DNA of 64,000 bases, taken from NCBI GenBank assembly GCA_003223875.1, contig QHWY01000100.1:1-64000 (forward strand). Direction: 5' to 3'. Shown here in pieces: positions 43,023 to 50,874 of this stretch (its first letter is position 1; each line of letters starts with the position of its first letter). Below the pieces are notes generated by a model. The model was not told where the DNA came from. It saw nothing but the letters and a program-made list of their open reading frames with translations, and searched no databases. Source of the stretch: Acidobacteriota bacterium (lineage in GTDB: Bacteria; Acidobacteriota; Terriglobia; 20CM-2-55-15). The position numbers and the translations under genes are program-made.

Positions 43023-44468
43023 TTGAATTTGAAGATACCGTATAAATCCTTCTCGATCTTGTTCCTCGGTGCATTGACGGGTACCGCGCTTGCGTCGGAT
43101 TTCCCGGCCGGTTCGTGCCAGCCGTCGAATTCGATGTCGGTTCTGGTCGCGGGAAAGGACGTATTCTCGTTCGTGCCCAAGGGTGGTTCCCTCCAGGTTC
43201 CACTACAGAACGACATCGTCCTGGTAAGAGTCGAGCCTGACGGCATTCCACTGAAGACAATCCAGACAGACAACGTGGTAAATTCATGCGCCTCGAACTC
43301 TCGCACGGGCCAGACGGTCTGCACTTCGACTGAAAAAGACGTTTATGTATTCAGCGGGCCAATACTCACATCCAAGTTAAATAGCAGCGGGTCCGGAAAG
43401 AGCGTGTTCTCGGGTGCCGTTTGCACGAATTGCGGGGTTACGATGGACGCTGTTCATGACAGAGCCCTCATCGGCCTCAGCCTCGGACTGGTCTCGGGGT
43501 ACCAGTATGTGGATCTCGGTCCCAGGGCCTGGCTTGAAGAAGCATTCCCTTCGCAAGCACCAAGCTACCCAGGAGGGGAGATTTCGAAGGGCATTCTGAT
43601 TGACCCGATCCGCAATTGGATATTGTCAGCTAACGAGTCCGGTAACTACGAAATCATCAAGTTGGCCAATCAGAAAGATGATAAAAAAGATAATAAAAAG
43701 GACAATGAGCGCAAAGACAAGGACAGGAAGAGTGCTAAGGGTAACAACCGCAAGGATGACGGTGATGATGACGCCAACGATGACGATAAAGGTGATCGGA
43801 GCTGGCGCAAAGACAAGGACAGGAAGAGTGCCAAGCATAACAACCGCAAGGATGACGCTGATGATGACGACAACGATGACGATGAAGGTGATCGGAGCCG
43901 AGAGGGATTCTTTGAGAACACAGTTTCCCAATCCATATCATTTGGTTCCGCAGGCGAAGACTGCAGTACCGGGATCGCTCTCGCGACGGTGGAGCCTTTC
44001 TCAGAACCACGGTTCGATATATATATCGCCGATTTGACCCAAGCCGTGTTCACGCCCGGTTCGCCCGGCACGTGGCGCGCACCTTATAGATTCAAGGTGT
44101 TATCAGAATTAGACACCCCTCCATCGGATATCGCCGTGGCCCAGGGGACCCATATCGGGATCGTCGCGCGAATGAGCAGTAACAGTATCACGGCTATTAA
44201 GCTACCCGCAGTGTCGGGTAGCGGCATCCCGGATATCAAGGACTGGGTCACGTGCACGATTCCTGCAATCACTGGCAATGCTCCCCACACCGTCAACGCG
44301 TATCAAAGTCCAAACACCGGCCATGCCATTTCGTTGATCAGGGACTTTTTCGCGAAGACTCTCACAGTGGTTGATCTGACGAAGATGCTCGAGCTGCCGC
44401 GCGTCGGCAACAGGTGTGAAATGGGACTTCTCCCGCCCAACGTGATGAGCACCATCAGTCTGCCGTAA
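43023..44468 (+). CDS. Secreted protein of unknown function with tandem Asp/Lys-rich repeat
   Basis: 481 residues from a TTG start, signal peptide MNLKIPYKSFSILFLGALTG... cleaved after ALA near residue 25. The rest reads like a beta-propeller or secreted beta protein (LIGLSLGLVSGYQYV; VIDLTKMLELP near the end). The centre, residues about 218-292, is a low-complexity run of Lys, Asp and Arg with a 32-residue unit present twice (KDKDRKSAK.NNRKDD.DDD). Such acidic/basic repeats often bind calcium or disordered partners. Family not recognised. Confidence 0.65.
   Translation: MNLKIPYKSFSILFLGALTGTALASDFPAGSCQPSNSMSVLVAGKDVFSFVPKGGSLQVPLQNDIVLVRVEPDGIPLKTIQTDNVVNSCASNSRTGQTVCTSTEKDVYVFSGPILTSKLNSSGSGKSVFSGAVCTNCGVTMDAVHDRALIGLSLGLVSGYQYVDLGPRAWLEEAFPSQAPSYPGGEISKGILIDPIRNWILSANESGNYEIIKLANQKDDKKDNKKDNERKDKDRKSAKGNNRKDDGDDDANDDDKGDRSWRKDKDRKSAKHNNRKDDADDDDNDDDEGDRSREGFFENTVSQSISFGSAGEDCSTGIALATVEPFSEPRFDIYIADLTQAVFTPGSPGTWRAPYRFKVLSELDTPPSDIAVAQGTHIGIVARMSSNSITAIKLPAVSGSGIPDIKDWVTCTIPAITGNAPHTVNAYQSPNTGHAISLIRDFFAKTLTVVDLTKMLELPRVGNRCEMGLLPPNVMSTISLP
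43709..43900 (+). repeat. Two tandem 96-bp coding repeats
   Basis: Units 43709-43804 and 43805-43900 each encode 32 residues and differ at about ten bases. The unit length is a multiple of three, so copy-number change would preserve the frame of the surrounding gene. Confidence 0.85.
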
Positions 44469-44500
44469 GAAGGCACGGTTCGCGAAGAGCCAGGGCTCGG

Positions 44501-45310
44501 TCAAGGCTGGATTTGTTGGCGGCACCGTCCGCCCAGACACACTTCGGTTGGCGCGCAGCACCTGCCATTGCAGCAAACCAACGACAGCGAGCAACAAAGG
44601 TTTGCCGCCGCATTACAGCACCTTTCCGTAGTCTCGTTACAGCAGGCTGCACCACAGGCAATGTAACCAGTGGCACAAGCCGCGAAAGCGGTACGCCGCA
44701 AACCGATTGCTGAAAAAAGCGCGCCGGCGACCACGGCACCCGCGATGCGGAAGGCCTCCCTTCGAGGGATGGGGCTGGACAGCACTCTAGAAACCTCGTT
44801 GACAATGGACCAATCTAGGGGCCCACGTTTAAACTCTTTGCGGAACACAGAGACTATCTGAGCCAAACCAACCGCGACTTCCCCAATCGTCCGGCCGTCT
44901 ACTGCGATGAGAAAAGCGACAGGGGTAGCGAAAATCCCATATTTGCGTGAAAGCTTCCATCGGTCCTGGATGACGACGGGGAACTCGAAACCGTGCTCTT
45001 CAGCTTTTCGGCGGTTTTCCTCGCGCTCGCCGCGGCTGACGACAATGATATTCGCTGCATCCGGACGGCGCCGCCGGTAACTGCGCACAAGTTGCTGTGC
45101 AACATCATTGCATGGCCCGCAATGCGGATCACTAAAGACCAGCAATATCCGTTGGCCGCGATACTGCTCGAGTGCGACGGAACCCCCGTATATATCCGGC
45201 AGGGTGAAATCCGGGGCAATGCTGCCGGGCTTCAGACCGTTACGCTCAATCCGACTCTGACTGAGTGGTTTCATGCCCGCGCGGCTCCGGACGGTACTTC
45301 CTATCTCCAT
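44501..45310 (-). CDS. Thioredoxin-fold redoxin with internal membrane segment and Cys-rich tail
   Basis: About 269 residues from the ATG at 45310; a TTG at 45349 is also in frame. Residues about 25-155 are a redoxin/TlpA-like domain (APDFTLPDIYGGSVALEQY, active site SDPHCGPCND, KYGIFATPVAFLI). A basic-hydrophobic stretch at about 185-210 (PRREAFRIAGAVVAGALFSAIG) looks like a Tat-like signal or membrane anchor inside the chain. The last 55 residues carry 14 cysteines, mostly in CC pairs (CGAACCNE, RCCNAA, NLCCS, VCCNGRCC). The layout suggests that the redoxin services or is tethered to the Cys-rich module. It may have arisen by fusion of two genes. Confidence 0.78.
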   Translation of the reverse strand: MEIGSTVRSRAGMKPLSQSRIERNGLKPGSIAPDFTLPDIYGGSVALEQYRGQRILLVFSDPHCGPCNDVAQQLVRSYRRRRPDAANIIVVSRGEREENRRKAEEHGFEFPVVIQDRWKLSRKYGIFATPVAFLIAVDGRTIGEVAVGLAQIVSVFRKEFKRGPLDWSIVNEVSRVLSSPIPRREAFRIAGAVVAGALFSAIGLRRTAFAACATGYIACGAACCNETTERCCNAAANLCCSLSLVCCNGRCCAPTEVCLGGRCRQQIQP

Positions 45311-45383
45311 TCGGGATATTTTAGACCCATAACTCAGAACTCTGTGCAAAAACCATTTCGATCTTTCAGACCAGTTTCATATC

Positions 45384-46622
45384 ATGTCGGAAGTTCACGA
45401 CGGCGCGGTTGACAAAATGAAGAAAATTTGGGCCATTCTGGGCGCAACGCTCGCCATATTTCCAAATATCCGCTACTTGGCGGACCTTCGATACCGAGTC
45501 GACCCGGCCTTGGAACGTTCTGTCTGCAGGAGCCTGGTCTGCTCAGACACCGTGCTTCTGGATGCTGCAGACCGCTTAAGCCTCGGCGACAAGGAAGACA
45601 AGGCTATTGCTGTCGCAAACTTGCGAGAAGCGCTGCGGCGCAATGTTGCTTCCCCATACAGGTGGGCCGATCTTGGCCAAGCGTTTCTGAACCTCGATCA
45701 AACAGCAGAAGCACAATATTGCTTTATGCGGGCTGTCGAACTTGGGCCGCGGATTCCACCCATACTGTGGCGGACGGCTCGGTTTTATTTGGATATCCAA
45801 GACATTAATCGCAGCCAGGAGTACCTCGGCAGGATGTTGGAAGCCGCACCGGACTATAAGGACCTTGTGTTTGGCCTGTATCTGTCCAGCCCGAGAGGAG
45901 TCGTGGACTCGTTCGAATTCGGAATTCGCAGGCAAGGCCGGGTGGCGCAGGATTACTTCCGCTATTTACTTGGTCACGCGCCGAGCGAAGACGTGGGAAA
46001 AGCCTGGAGTTGGCTGCAGGATCATTCCCTCGCGGACAGCGGCTTGGCTGTTGATTACGTGGATTTCCTTCTTAAAAAAGCACAGTACCCACTCGCCACC
46101 GAAATCTGGATACGAAGCGTGGGCCGCGAGGACGATGCCTATCTCAGGCCCAATCTCGTTTTCAACGGCGGCTTTGAACGAGAACCACTGCAGGGAGGAC
46201 TGGATTGGAGCTTTTCGAAGATTAACGGCGTAAAAATCAGGCGCGATTCGACCGGGGCGTTTTCGGGCTCTTCATCACTGCAGATCGAATTTGACGGAGC
46301 CAAGAATATCGACTCCAACCTTCTGACTCACAGCGTCGTGGCGAATCCCGGCCGCCATCATTTCAGAGCATGGGTACGCACTTCAGAATTGACGACCGAC
46401 GAAGGGATTGGTTTTCGTCTTGTGGATTCATCGGCACAGATCGATCTCCAGACAGCCCGTCTGACCGGCATTCGTGACTGGACTCCCTTGGATTTGGAAT
46501 TCACCGTGTCTGGTCCGCCTCGATTGCTTCGCATCGAAGTCGTCCGGCAATCATCGCAGAGACTTGATAGCAAAATCATCGGCCGCGTCTGGATTGATGA
46601 CGTTTCACTCATCCAGAGATGA
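45384..46622 (+). CDS. TPR protein with C-terminal carbohydrate-binding-like domain
   Basis: 412 residues. An N-terminal hydrophobic anchor (KKIWAILGATLAIFPNI) precedes TPR-like helices (VANLREALRRNVASPYRWADLGQAFLN) and a C-terminal beta-sandwich of about 155 residues beginning VFNGGFEREPLQGGLDWSF and ending GRVWIDDVSLIQR, the CBM-like domain seen in exopolysaccharide export clusters. It converges and overlaps by 14 bases with an O-antigen ligase-like gene, supporting an envelope polysaccharide role. The start may be the second Met at 45417. Confidence 0.75.
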   Translation: MSEVHDGAVDKMKKIWAILGATLAIFPNIRYLADLRYRVDPALERSVCRSLVCSDTVLLDAADRLSLGDKEDKAIAVANLREALRRNVASPYRWADLGQAFLNLDQTAEAQYCFMRAVELGPRIPPILWRTARFYLDIQDINRSQEYLGRMLEAAPDYKDLVFGLYLSSPRGVVDSFEFGIRRQGRVAQDYFRYLLGHAPSEDVGKAWSWLQDHSLADSGLAVDYVDFLLKKAQYPLATEIWIRSVGREDDAYLRPNLVFNGGFEREPLQGGLDWSFSKINGVKIRRDSTGAFSGSSSLQIEFDGAKNIDSNLLTHSVVANPGRHHFRAWVRTSELTTDEGIGFRLVDSSAQIDLQTARLTGIRDWTPLDLEFTVSGPPRLLRIEVVRQSSQRLDSKIIGRVWIDDVSLIQR

Positions 46623-48039
46623 ACGTTGCCTGAGAGTCGAAGTCCAAACTTGCTACAGCGCCGCTGATCCACGCTAACAGCATGGCATTGGCGGGAACGT
46701 ACAGGTTGTAGTCTGTAAGGCTGTGGACGAGGACAGCCACGAGCGCCCCAATACACGCAACTGCGAGATAACGTGTGGCAGGACGGACGCTCTCAACGAC
46801 GGCTCGAGCGGCCGAGACCAGGACGACCAACATCGCTGAAGCCGCGATCGTAAAGCCGAACCCGCCAAGCTCAACCAGCAATTGTAGATAGTCGTTCCGA
46901 ACTGAGTCGACCGCAACCCTGGGCGCGAATGTTTTGTACTTCTGAAAGGCCTGTTCGAACGTACCCAAACCGCTTCCCACTAAGGGATAGTCTCTGGCCA
47001 AAGCCCATGTGTCTTTCCAAATCCAAAGTCGAGGATCTGGCGTTGTATCGGAGGCTCTAACTACCTGGTCAAAGCGATAAATCAGGGGATCCGGAATGAG
47101 GTAAAGAGAGATCGCAATGACAGCACCACCCACAATTCCCACTGCCGCAAATCGCTTGCGACCTGACGTCCCCATCGCGACAGTCAAGCACGCCACAACA
47201 AAGAGCGACGAAACGGAAGCCACGAACCCCATTCTCGAAAGGGAAAATAGAATCCCAAGCAGAATCAGCGCAGCGAGTGCCAGCGACGCTGAAGTGAGTA
47301 GCGCGCTCCCTAACGACCGGCGGCGTGTCCTGATCGTGAAGATCGGGTAAACGACAGCAAAAGGCAGCGACAACTCCAAAAGACCTGCGAAATGATTTCC
47401 GCTAAGGTACGTCCCATGCGCGGGTGATACGGGTGTCAGCCAGTCGAACTGAAAAACTCCCAATGCCGCTTGCGCTCCCGCAATCACCATAATCGGGAAA
47501 ACGACGACCCAGCGTCGACGGAGCGTTCTCCACGCCAGCTCGCGAACCAAGACAAGCACGGCGACATACGAAGCAACCCGGAGCAGGTGCGCCAGCGTTC
47601 CCGGCGGAAACACGCTGATCGGCGCTGCATGGATTCCTGCAGACACTCCCTGCAGCGCTCTCAAGAGCGCAGCGCGACGTGGCGAGATAACCTGCAACAA
47701 TGATGCGGGCAAGGGCACCAGCTGCAAGCCAATAAATCCCAACAGCAACAGAACCGGCCAGCTCAACCAGCTTTCCAGAGCGGGCGCGAGATCGCTTTTC
47801 TTTGTCAGACCAAAATAAACCAGCACGAGCAAACCGAGGCTCACCACACATCGGTCCCAGTCTTCAGTAACAATTCCACCCGATTGAAGAACGGCATAAC
47901 CGAAGGTAAGCGTGAGCGCAACAAGGTAGAGCCAGACGGAAACCCTCAGCGCTTTCTTCGCACGCGCAGGCCTTATGACGGGACTGCTAGAAATGTCCGC
48001 AGTCCATCGGCGGGGCAGTCTGAGTTCATGAAATTTCAA
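46609..48039 (-). CDS. O-antigen ligase-family membrane protein
   Basis: 476 residues with about twelve hydrophobic helices and a large loop after residue 300 (LIPDPLIYRFDQVVRASDTTPDPRLWIWKDTWALARDYPL in parts). The ligase signature region GSGLGTFEQAFQKYK and HSLTDYNLYVPANAMLLAW match the Wzy_C/WaaL superfamily, which polymerises or transfers lipid-linked sugars in the periplasm. The substrate is unknown. It shares its 3' end with the TPR-CBM gene on the other strand. Confidence 0.85.
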   Translation of the reverse strand: MKFHELRLPRRWTADISSSPVIRPARAKKALRVSVWLYLVALTLTFGYAVLQSGGIVTEDWDRCVVSLGLLVLVYFGLTKKSDLAPALESWLSWPVLLLLGFIGLQLVPLPASLLQVISPRRAALLRALQGVSAGIHAAPISVFPPGTLAHLLRVASYVAVLVLVRELAWRTLRRRWVVVFPIMVIAGAQAALGVFQFDWLTPVSPAHGTYLSGNHFAGLLELSLPFAVVYPIFTIRTRRRSLGSALLTSASLALAALILLGILFSLSRMGFVASVSSLFVVACLTVAMGTSGRKRFAAVGIVGGAVIAISLYLIPDPLIYRFDQVVRASDTTPDPRLWIWKDTWALARDYPLVGSGLGTFEQAFQKYKTFAPRVAVDSVRNDYLQLLVELGGFGFTIAASAMLVVLVSAARAVVESVRPATRYLAVACIGALVAVLVHSLTDYNLYVPANAMLLAWISGAVASLDFDSQATFISG

Positions 48040-48249
48040 AATCGATCGATCCCTTCAGCGGACCCGAATCGCCAGAATTCTTAGATTCATGCGCGGACAA
48101 TAGTAGTGGATTCGCCCCTCTCTCGCACGACAAAACGCTGCCGCGCGGGAAATGAATCTGCTGCACAGTAGCGGCGATTCCTGCGGAGCAAACGATTTTG
48201 CTGTCCAGCAGCGGCGGTTGCCGCGCAGCGACCTTAACGCACTCCACAG

Positions 48250-48357
48250 GGCTTTGCACAAAAAATCCTGGGCGGTCATAGACCGCCCCTACAGCTTGGG
48301 GTGCGCAACTGTAGGGGCGCTCTATGAGCGCCCGCGATGTATTTTTTGTGCAAAGCC
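48250..48357. mobile_element. 108-bp palindromic MITE-like element, copy 1
   Basis: Ends are GGCTTTGCACAAAAAAT and its inverted complement; inside are three hairpins (GGGCGGTCATAGACCGCCC, CCCCTACAG...CTGTAGGGG, GGGCGCTCTATGAGCGCCC). Flanks carry a 10-bp direct duplication CACTCCACAG (48240-48249 and 48358-48367), the mark of transposition. Copy 2 at 54899-55006 is the reverse complement with two differences in 108. It has no coding capacity and must use a transposase elsewhere. The rest of the 48040-48389 gap (350 bp) holds no gene that I can see. Confidence 0.88.
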
Positions 48358-48389
48358 CACTCCACAGGAACCTTCAATTCGGAACAGGG

Positions 48390-48795
48390 ACTTATTCGAT
48401 TGACGCATCGAACTCAATCATCCGGTCTCTCACCCTTCGGATCTTCGCGTACATCACGGGCGCTGTCGGAATTTTGGCCATCGCGGATTTCTTCATTCTT
48501 CCCGGGTGAAAGATGCCGGCGTCATCGTCACGAACCCGACCCACTATGCCGTTGCGCTCGAATACCATCCGGACAAGATGGCAACCCCGCGTGTCGTGGC
48601 GAAGGGACGCAACTAGCTCGCACAAAAGATCGAAGAACTGGGTCGGGAACATGACATCCCCGCCGTCGAAAATGTGCCTCTTGCTCGCGCTTTGTATCGC
48701 AGCGTTGTCATCGAGCAGGAGATTCCCATGGAGCTTTATAAGGCAGTTTCCGAAGTGCTTGCATACGTTTACAAGATCGCAAGCGCACGCAATAG
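48390..48795 (+). pseudogene. flhB: flhB 3' fragment, degenerate
   Basis: Sequence from SNSIIRSLTLRIF onward follows FlhB, but with a 143-base internal loss after DFFI, a TAG within the cytoplasmic domain (VAKGRN* at about 48615) and a one-base loss near the end that shifts the stop. The NPTH motif is still readable. It lies directly upstream of flhA. An intact flhB exists at 32961-34007, so this copy is redundant and free to decay. Confidence 0.85.
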
Positions 48796-48810
48796 GCAAT
48801 TTTTGCCGTA

Positions 48811-48826
48811 TGGCATTGAGGTTGCA
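48811..48826 (+). promoter_or_regulatory. Sigma-54 promoter motif upstream of flhA
   Basis: TGGCAT (48811-48816), TGAGG, TTGCA (48822-48826): -24 GG and -12 GC are exactly ten bases apart. The start would fall about 5 bases before the flhA ATG at 48841, giving a very short leader. Sigma-54 control fits the two NtrC-type activators at 19.4-23.9 kb. Sequence match only. Confidence 0.5.
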
Positions 48827-48840
48827 CAACCGGTGGCGTA

Positions 48841-50874
48841 ATGAAGTCGCAAGTCGCAATGCCCATAGCAATCATCGTCATCCTGATTGCTATCATCATC
48901 CCGCTGCCCAGGATCGTCCTCGATGTACTTATATCGTCGAATATTTCGCTGTCCGTAGTCATCTTGCTGGCTTCGGTCTACTTGTTAAATCCGGTTGAGT
49001 TTTCTTCGTTCCCATCGATTCTCTTGATGTCGACGTTGTTTCGGCTCTCGCTGAATCTCGCTTCGACACGTCTCATTTTGCTCAACGGCAGTCAAGGTAT
49101 GTCCGCTGCCGGCGACGTCATTCGCGCGTTTGGTCAATTCGTCGTCGGTGGCAATTACGCAGTCGGTATTGTGATCTTTCTGGTCTTGATCGTTATCCAG
49201 TACGTCGTGATCAACCACGGCGCGGTTCGTATTTCGGAAGTAACGGCCCGGTTCACGTTGGATGCGTTGCCGGGCAAGCAGCTTGCGATTGATGCGGACC
49301 TGAATGCTGGAATCATCGATCAGCAAGAAGCCCGCGAACGCAGGGCGGAGATCGGCAAGGAAGCCGAATTCTACGGCGCCATGGATGGCGCCATCCGATT
49401 CACCCAGCGCGACGCGATGGCTTCGATTCTTATTACGCTCATCAACATTATCGGCGGCCTGTTCATCGGCGTCTTCCAGTTCGGAATGCCGGTCGCGTCC
49501 GCGCTGACGACCTTCACAGTACTGACGATCGGTGACGGCCTCGTCACGGCGATACCTTCGCTGCTGATCTCGATCGCGGGTGGTTTGGTAACAACACGCG
49601 CCGCGTCGGACGTGAGCATGGGACAAGAGGTTTCGACGCAGCTTTTCTCGAATCCGAAGCCGGTTTACTTCGGATCCGGCATCGTGGCTGGGCTTGGGCT
49701 GATTCCCGGATTTCCGAAGTCCTCGTTCTTCTTCCTCGCGGCAACACTCGGATTCATCGCATTTACATTAGCCAAAGCCGCTAAGCAACGAGAATCCGCT
49801 CCCACGACCGACGCGACACCGAAAAATGCTGCGGACACTCCGGAAAAGGCCACGAGTTTTCTTAAGATCGATAGTCTCGCCATCGAGATCGGCTACGGGC
49901 TCATCAGTATTGTCGATGTGCAGCAAGGCGGCGAGTTCCTGAATCGAATTCGTTCGATCCGTAAACAGGTCGCGCAAGACCTGGGCGTCATCGTGCCGCC
50001 CGTAAATATTACCGACAACTTGAAGCTGGGCCCACGGGAGTATTCGATCCTGCTTAAGGGCGTTGAGATCGCCCGGGGCGAGTTGATGCCCGACAAGTTC
50101 CTGGCGATCAATCCGGGCAGTGCGACGGAAAATATTCCTGGTACTCCGACAACGGAACCCACGTTCGGTCTGCCCGCGTTCTGGATCACCAAAGACAATC
50201 GCGAACGCGCTCAAATGCTCAATTACACGGTTGTGGATCCGGCGACCGTTTTGGCGACGCACCTGACGGAAACCATTCGGGGCCATGCCTACGAACTTCT
50301 CGGCCGGCAAGAAGTAAAGGCGCTTATCGACTATATCGTCGAGACACATCCAAAGCTTGTCGAAGAACTCGTTCCGAAAACGCTTTCGGTGGGCGAAATC
50401 CAGAAGGTTCTTCAAAACCTGCTGCGTGAGAAAGTCTCCATCCGCGACCTGGTTACGATTTTCGAGACACTTGCGGATTACGGCGCGCAGACGAAGGACC
50501 ACATTACCCTGACCGAAGTGACCCGCGCAGCTCTGAATCGTTCGATCAGTAAGGCTCTCTTGAACGATCAAAACGAGCTCGCGGTTATCACTCTTTCTCC
50601 CCATTGGGAAGAACGATTGAATCAGTCGATAGTGCGCGGAGAATCAGGCACGTATCTCGCGCTCGACGCCAAAACATTCGAGGGCCTTGTGAAGGCACTC
50701 ACCGAGGTTTGCCAAAAAACGATGGCAGCGCAGTGGACATTGCTTTGTTCCAGTGGCCTGCGATTCCATCTGCGCAAGTTGATTGAACGATTCCTTCCGC
50801 AATTGGCAGTGATCTCGCCGAATGACATTCCACCTAATGTTCAGATCGTTTCACTTGGAGTCGCAGGACAATGA
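48841..50874 (+). CDS. flhA: Flagellar export gate protein FlhA
   Basis: 677 residues: eight hydrophobic helices in the first 300 residues with the FHIPEP-family signature RFTLDALPGKQLAIDADLNAGIID, then the cytosolic substrate-docking domain (KIDSLAIEIGYGLISIVD, YTVVDPATVLATHL, LVPKTLSVGEIQKVLQNLL). Complete. It overlaps flhF by 4 bases. The ancestral neighbour flhB now lies 14.8 kb upstream with an island between. Confidence 0.96.
   Translation: MKSQVAMPIAIIVILIAIIIPLPRIVLDVLISSNISLSVVILLASVYLLNPVEFSSFPSILLMSTLFRLSLNLASTRLILLNGSQGMSAAGDVIRAFGQFVVGGNYAVGIVIFLVLIVIQYVVINHGAVRISEVTARFTLDALPGKQLAIDADLNAGIIDQQEARERRAEIGKEAEFYGAMDGAIRFTQRDAMASILITLINIIGGLFIGVFQFGMPVASALTTFTVLTIGDGLVTAIPSLLISIAGGLVTTRAASDVSMGQEVSTQLFSNPKPVYFGSGIVAGLGLIPGFPKSSFFFLAATLGFIAFTLAKAAKQRESAPTTDATPKNAADTPEKATSFLKIDSLAIEIGYGLISIVDVQQGGEFLNRIRSIRKQVAQDLGVIVPPVNITDNLKLGPREYSILLKGVEIARGELMPDKFLAINPGSATENIPGTPTTEPTFGLPAFWITKDNRERAQMLNYTVVDPATVLATHLTETIRGHAYELLGRQEVKALIDYIVETHPKLVEELVPKTLSVGEIQKVLQNLLREKVSIRDLVTIFETLADYGAQTKDHITLTEVTRAALNRSISKALLNDQNELAVITLSPHWEERLNQSIVRGESGTYLALDAKTFEGLVKALTEVCQKTMAAQWTLLCSSGLRFHLRKLIERFLPQLAVISPNDIPPNVQIVSLGVAGQ

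Larger units (their letters stand above)
48390..48869. repeat. Long direct repeat, right copy (flhB fragment and flhA start)
   Basis: Counterpart of 33466-34068. It includes the flhB fragment, the sigma-54-like motif and the first codons of the genuine flhA. Relative to the left copy it lacks 143 bases (33574-33716) that are replaced by 7. Confidence 0.85.

Noticed and set aside
42488-43026. Two frames between the GH114-like and Asp/Lys-repeat genes
   Set aside because: Both lack family features; one overlaps the upstream gene end and the putative terminator.
43709-43900. CRISPR-like array
   Set aside because: Two adjacent 96-bp units without spacers, in frame within a gene. It is a coding tandem repeat. 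No CRISPR array or cas gene was seen in the window.
34069-48389. Island as a classical transposon or prophage
   Set aside because: No transposase, integrase, tRNA site or phage gene found; the borders are copies of host flhB/flhA sequence.
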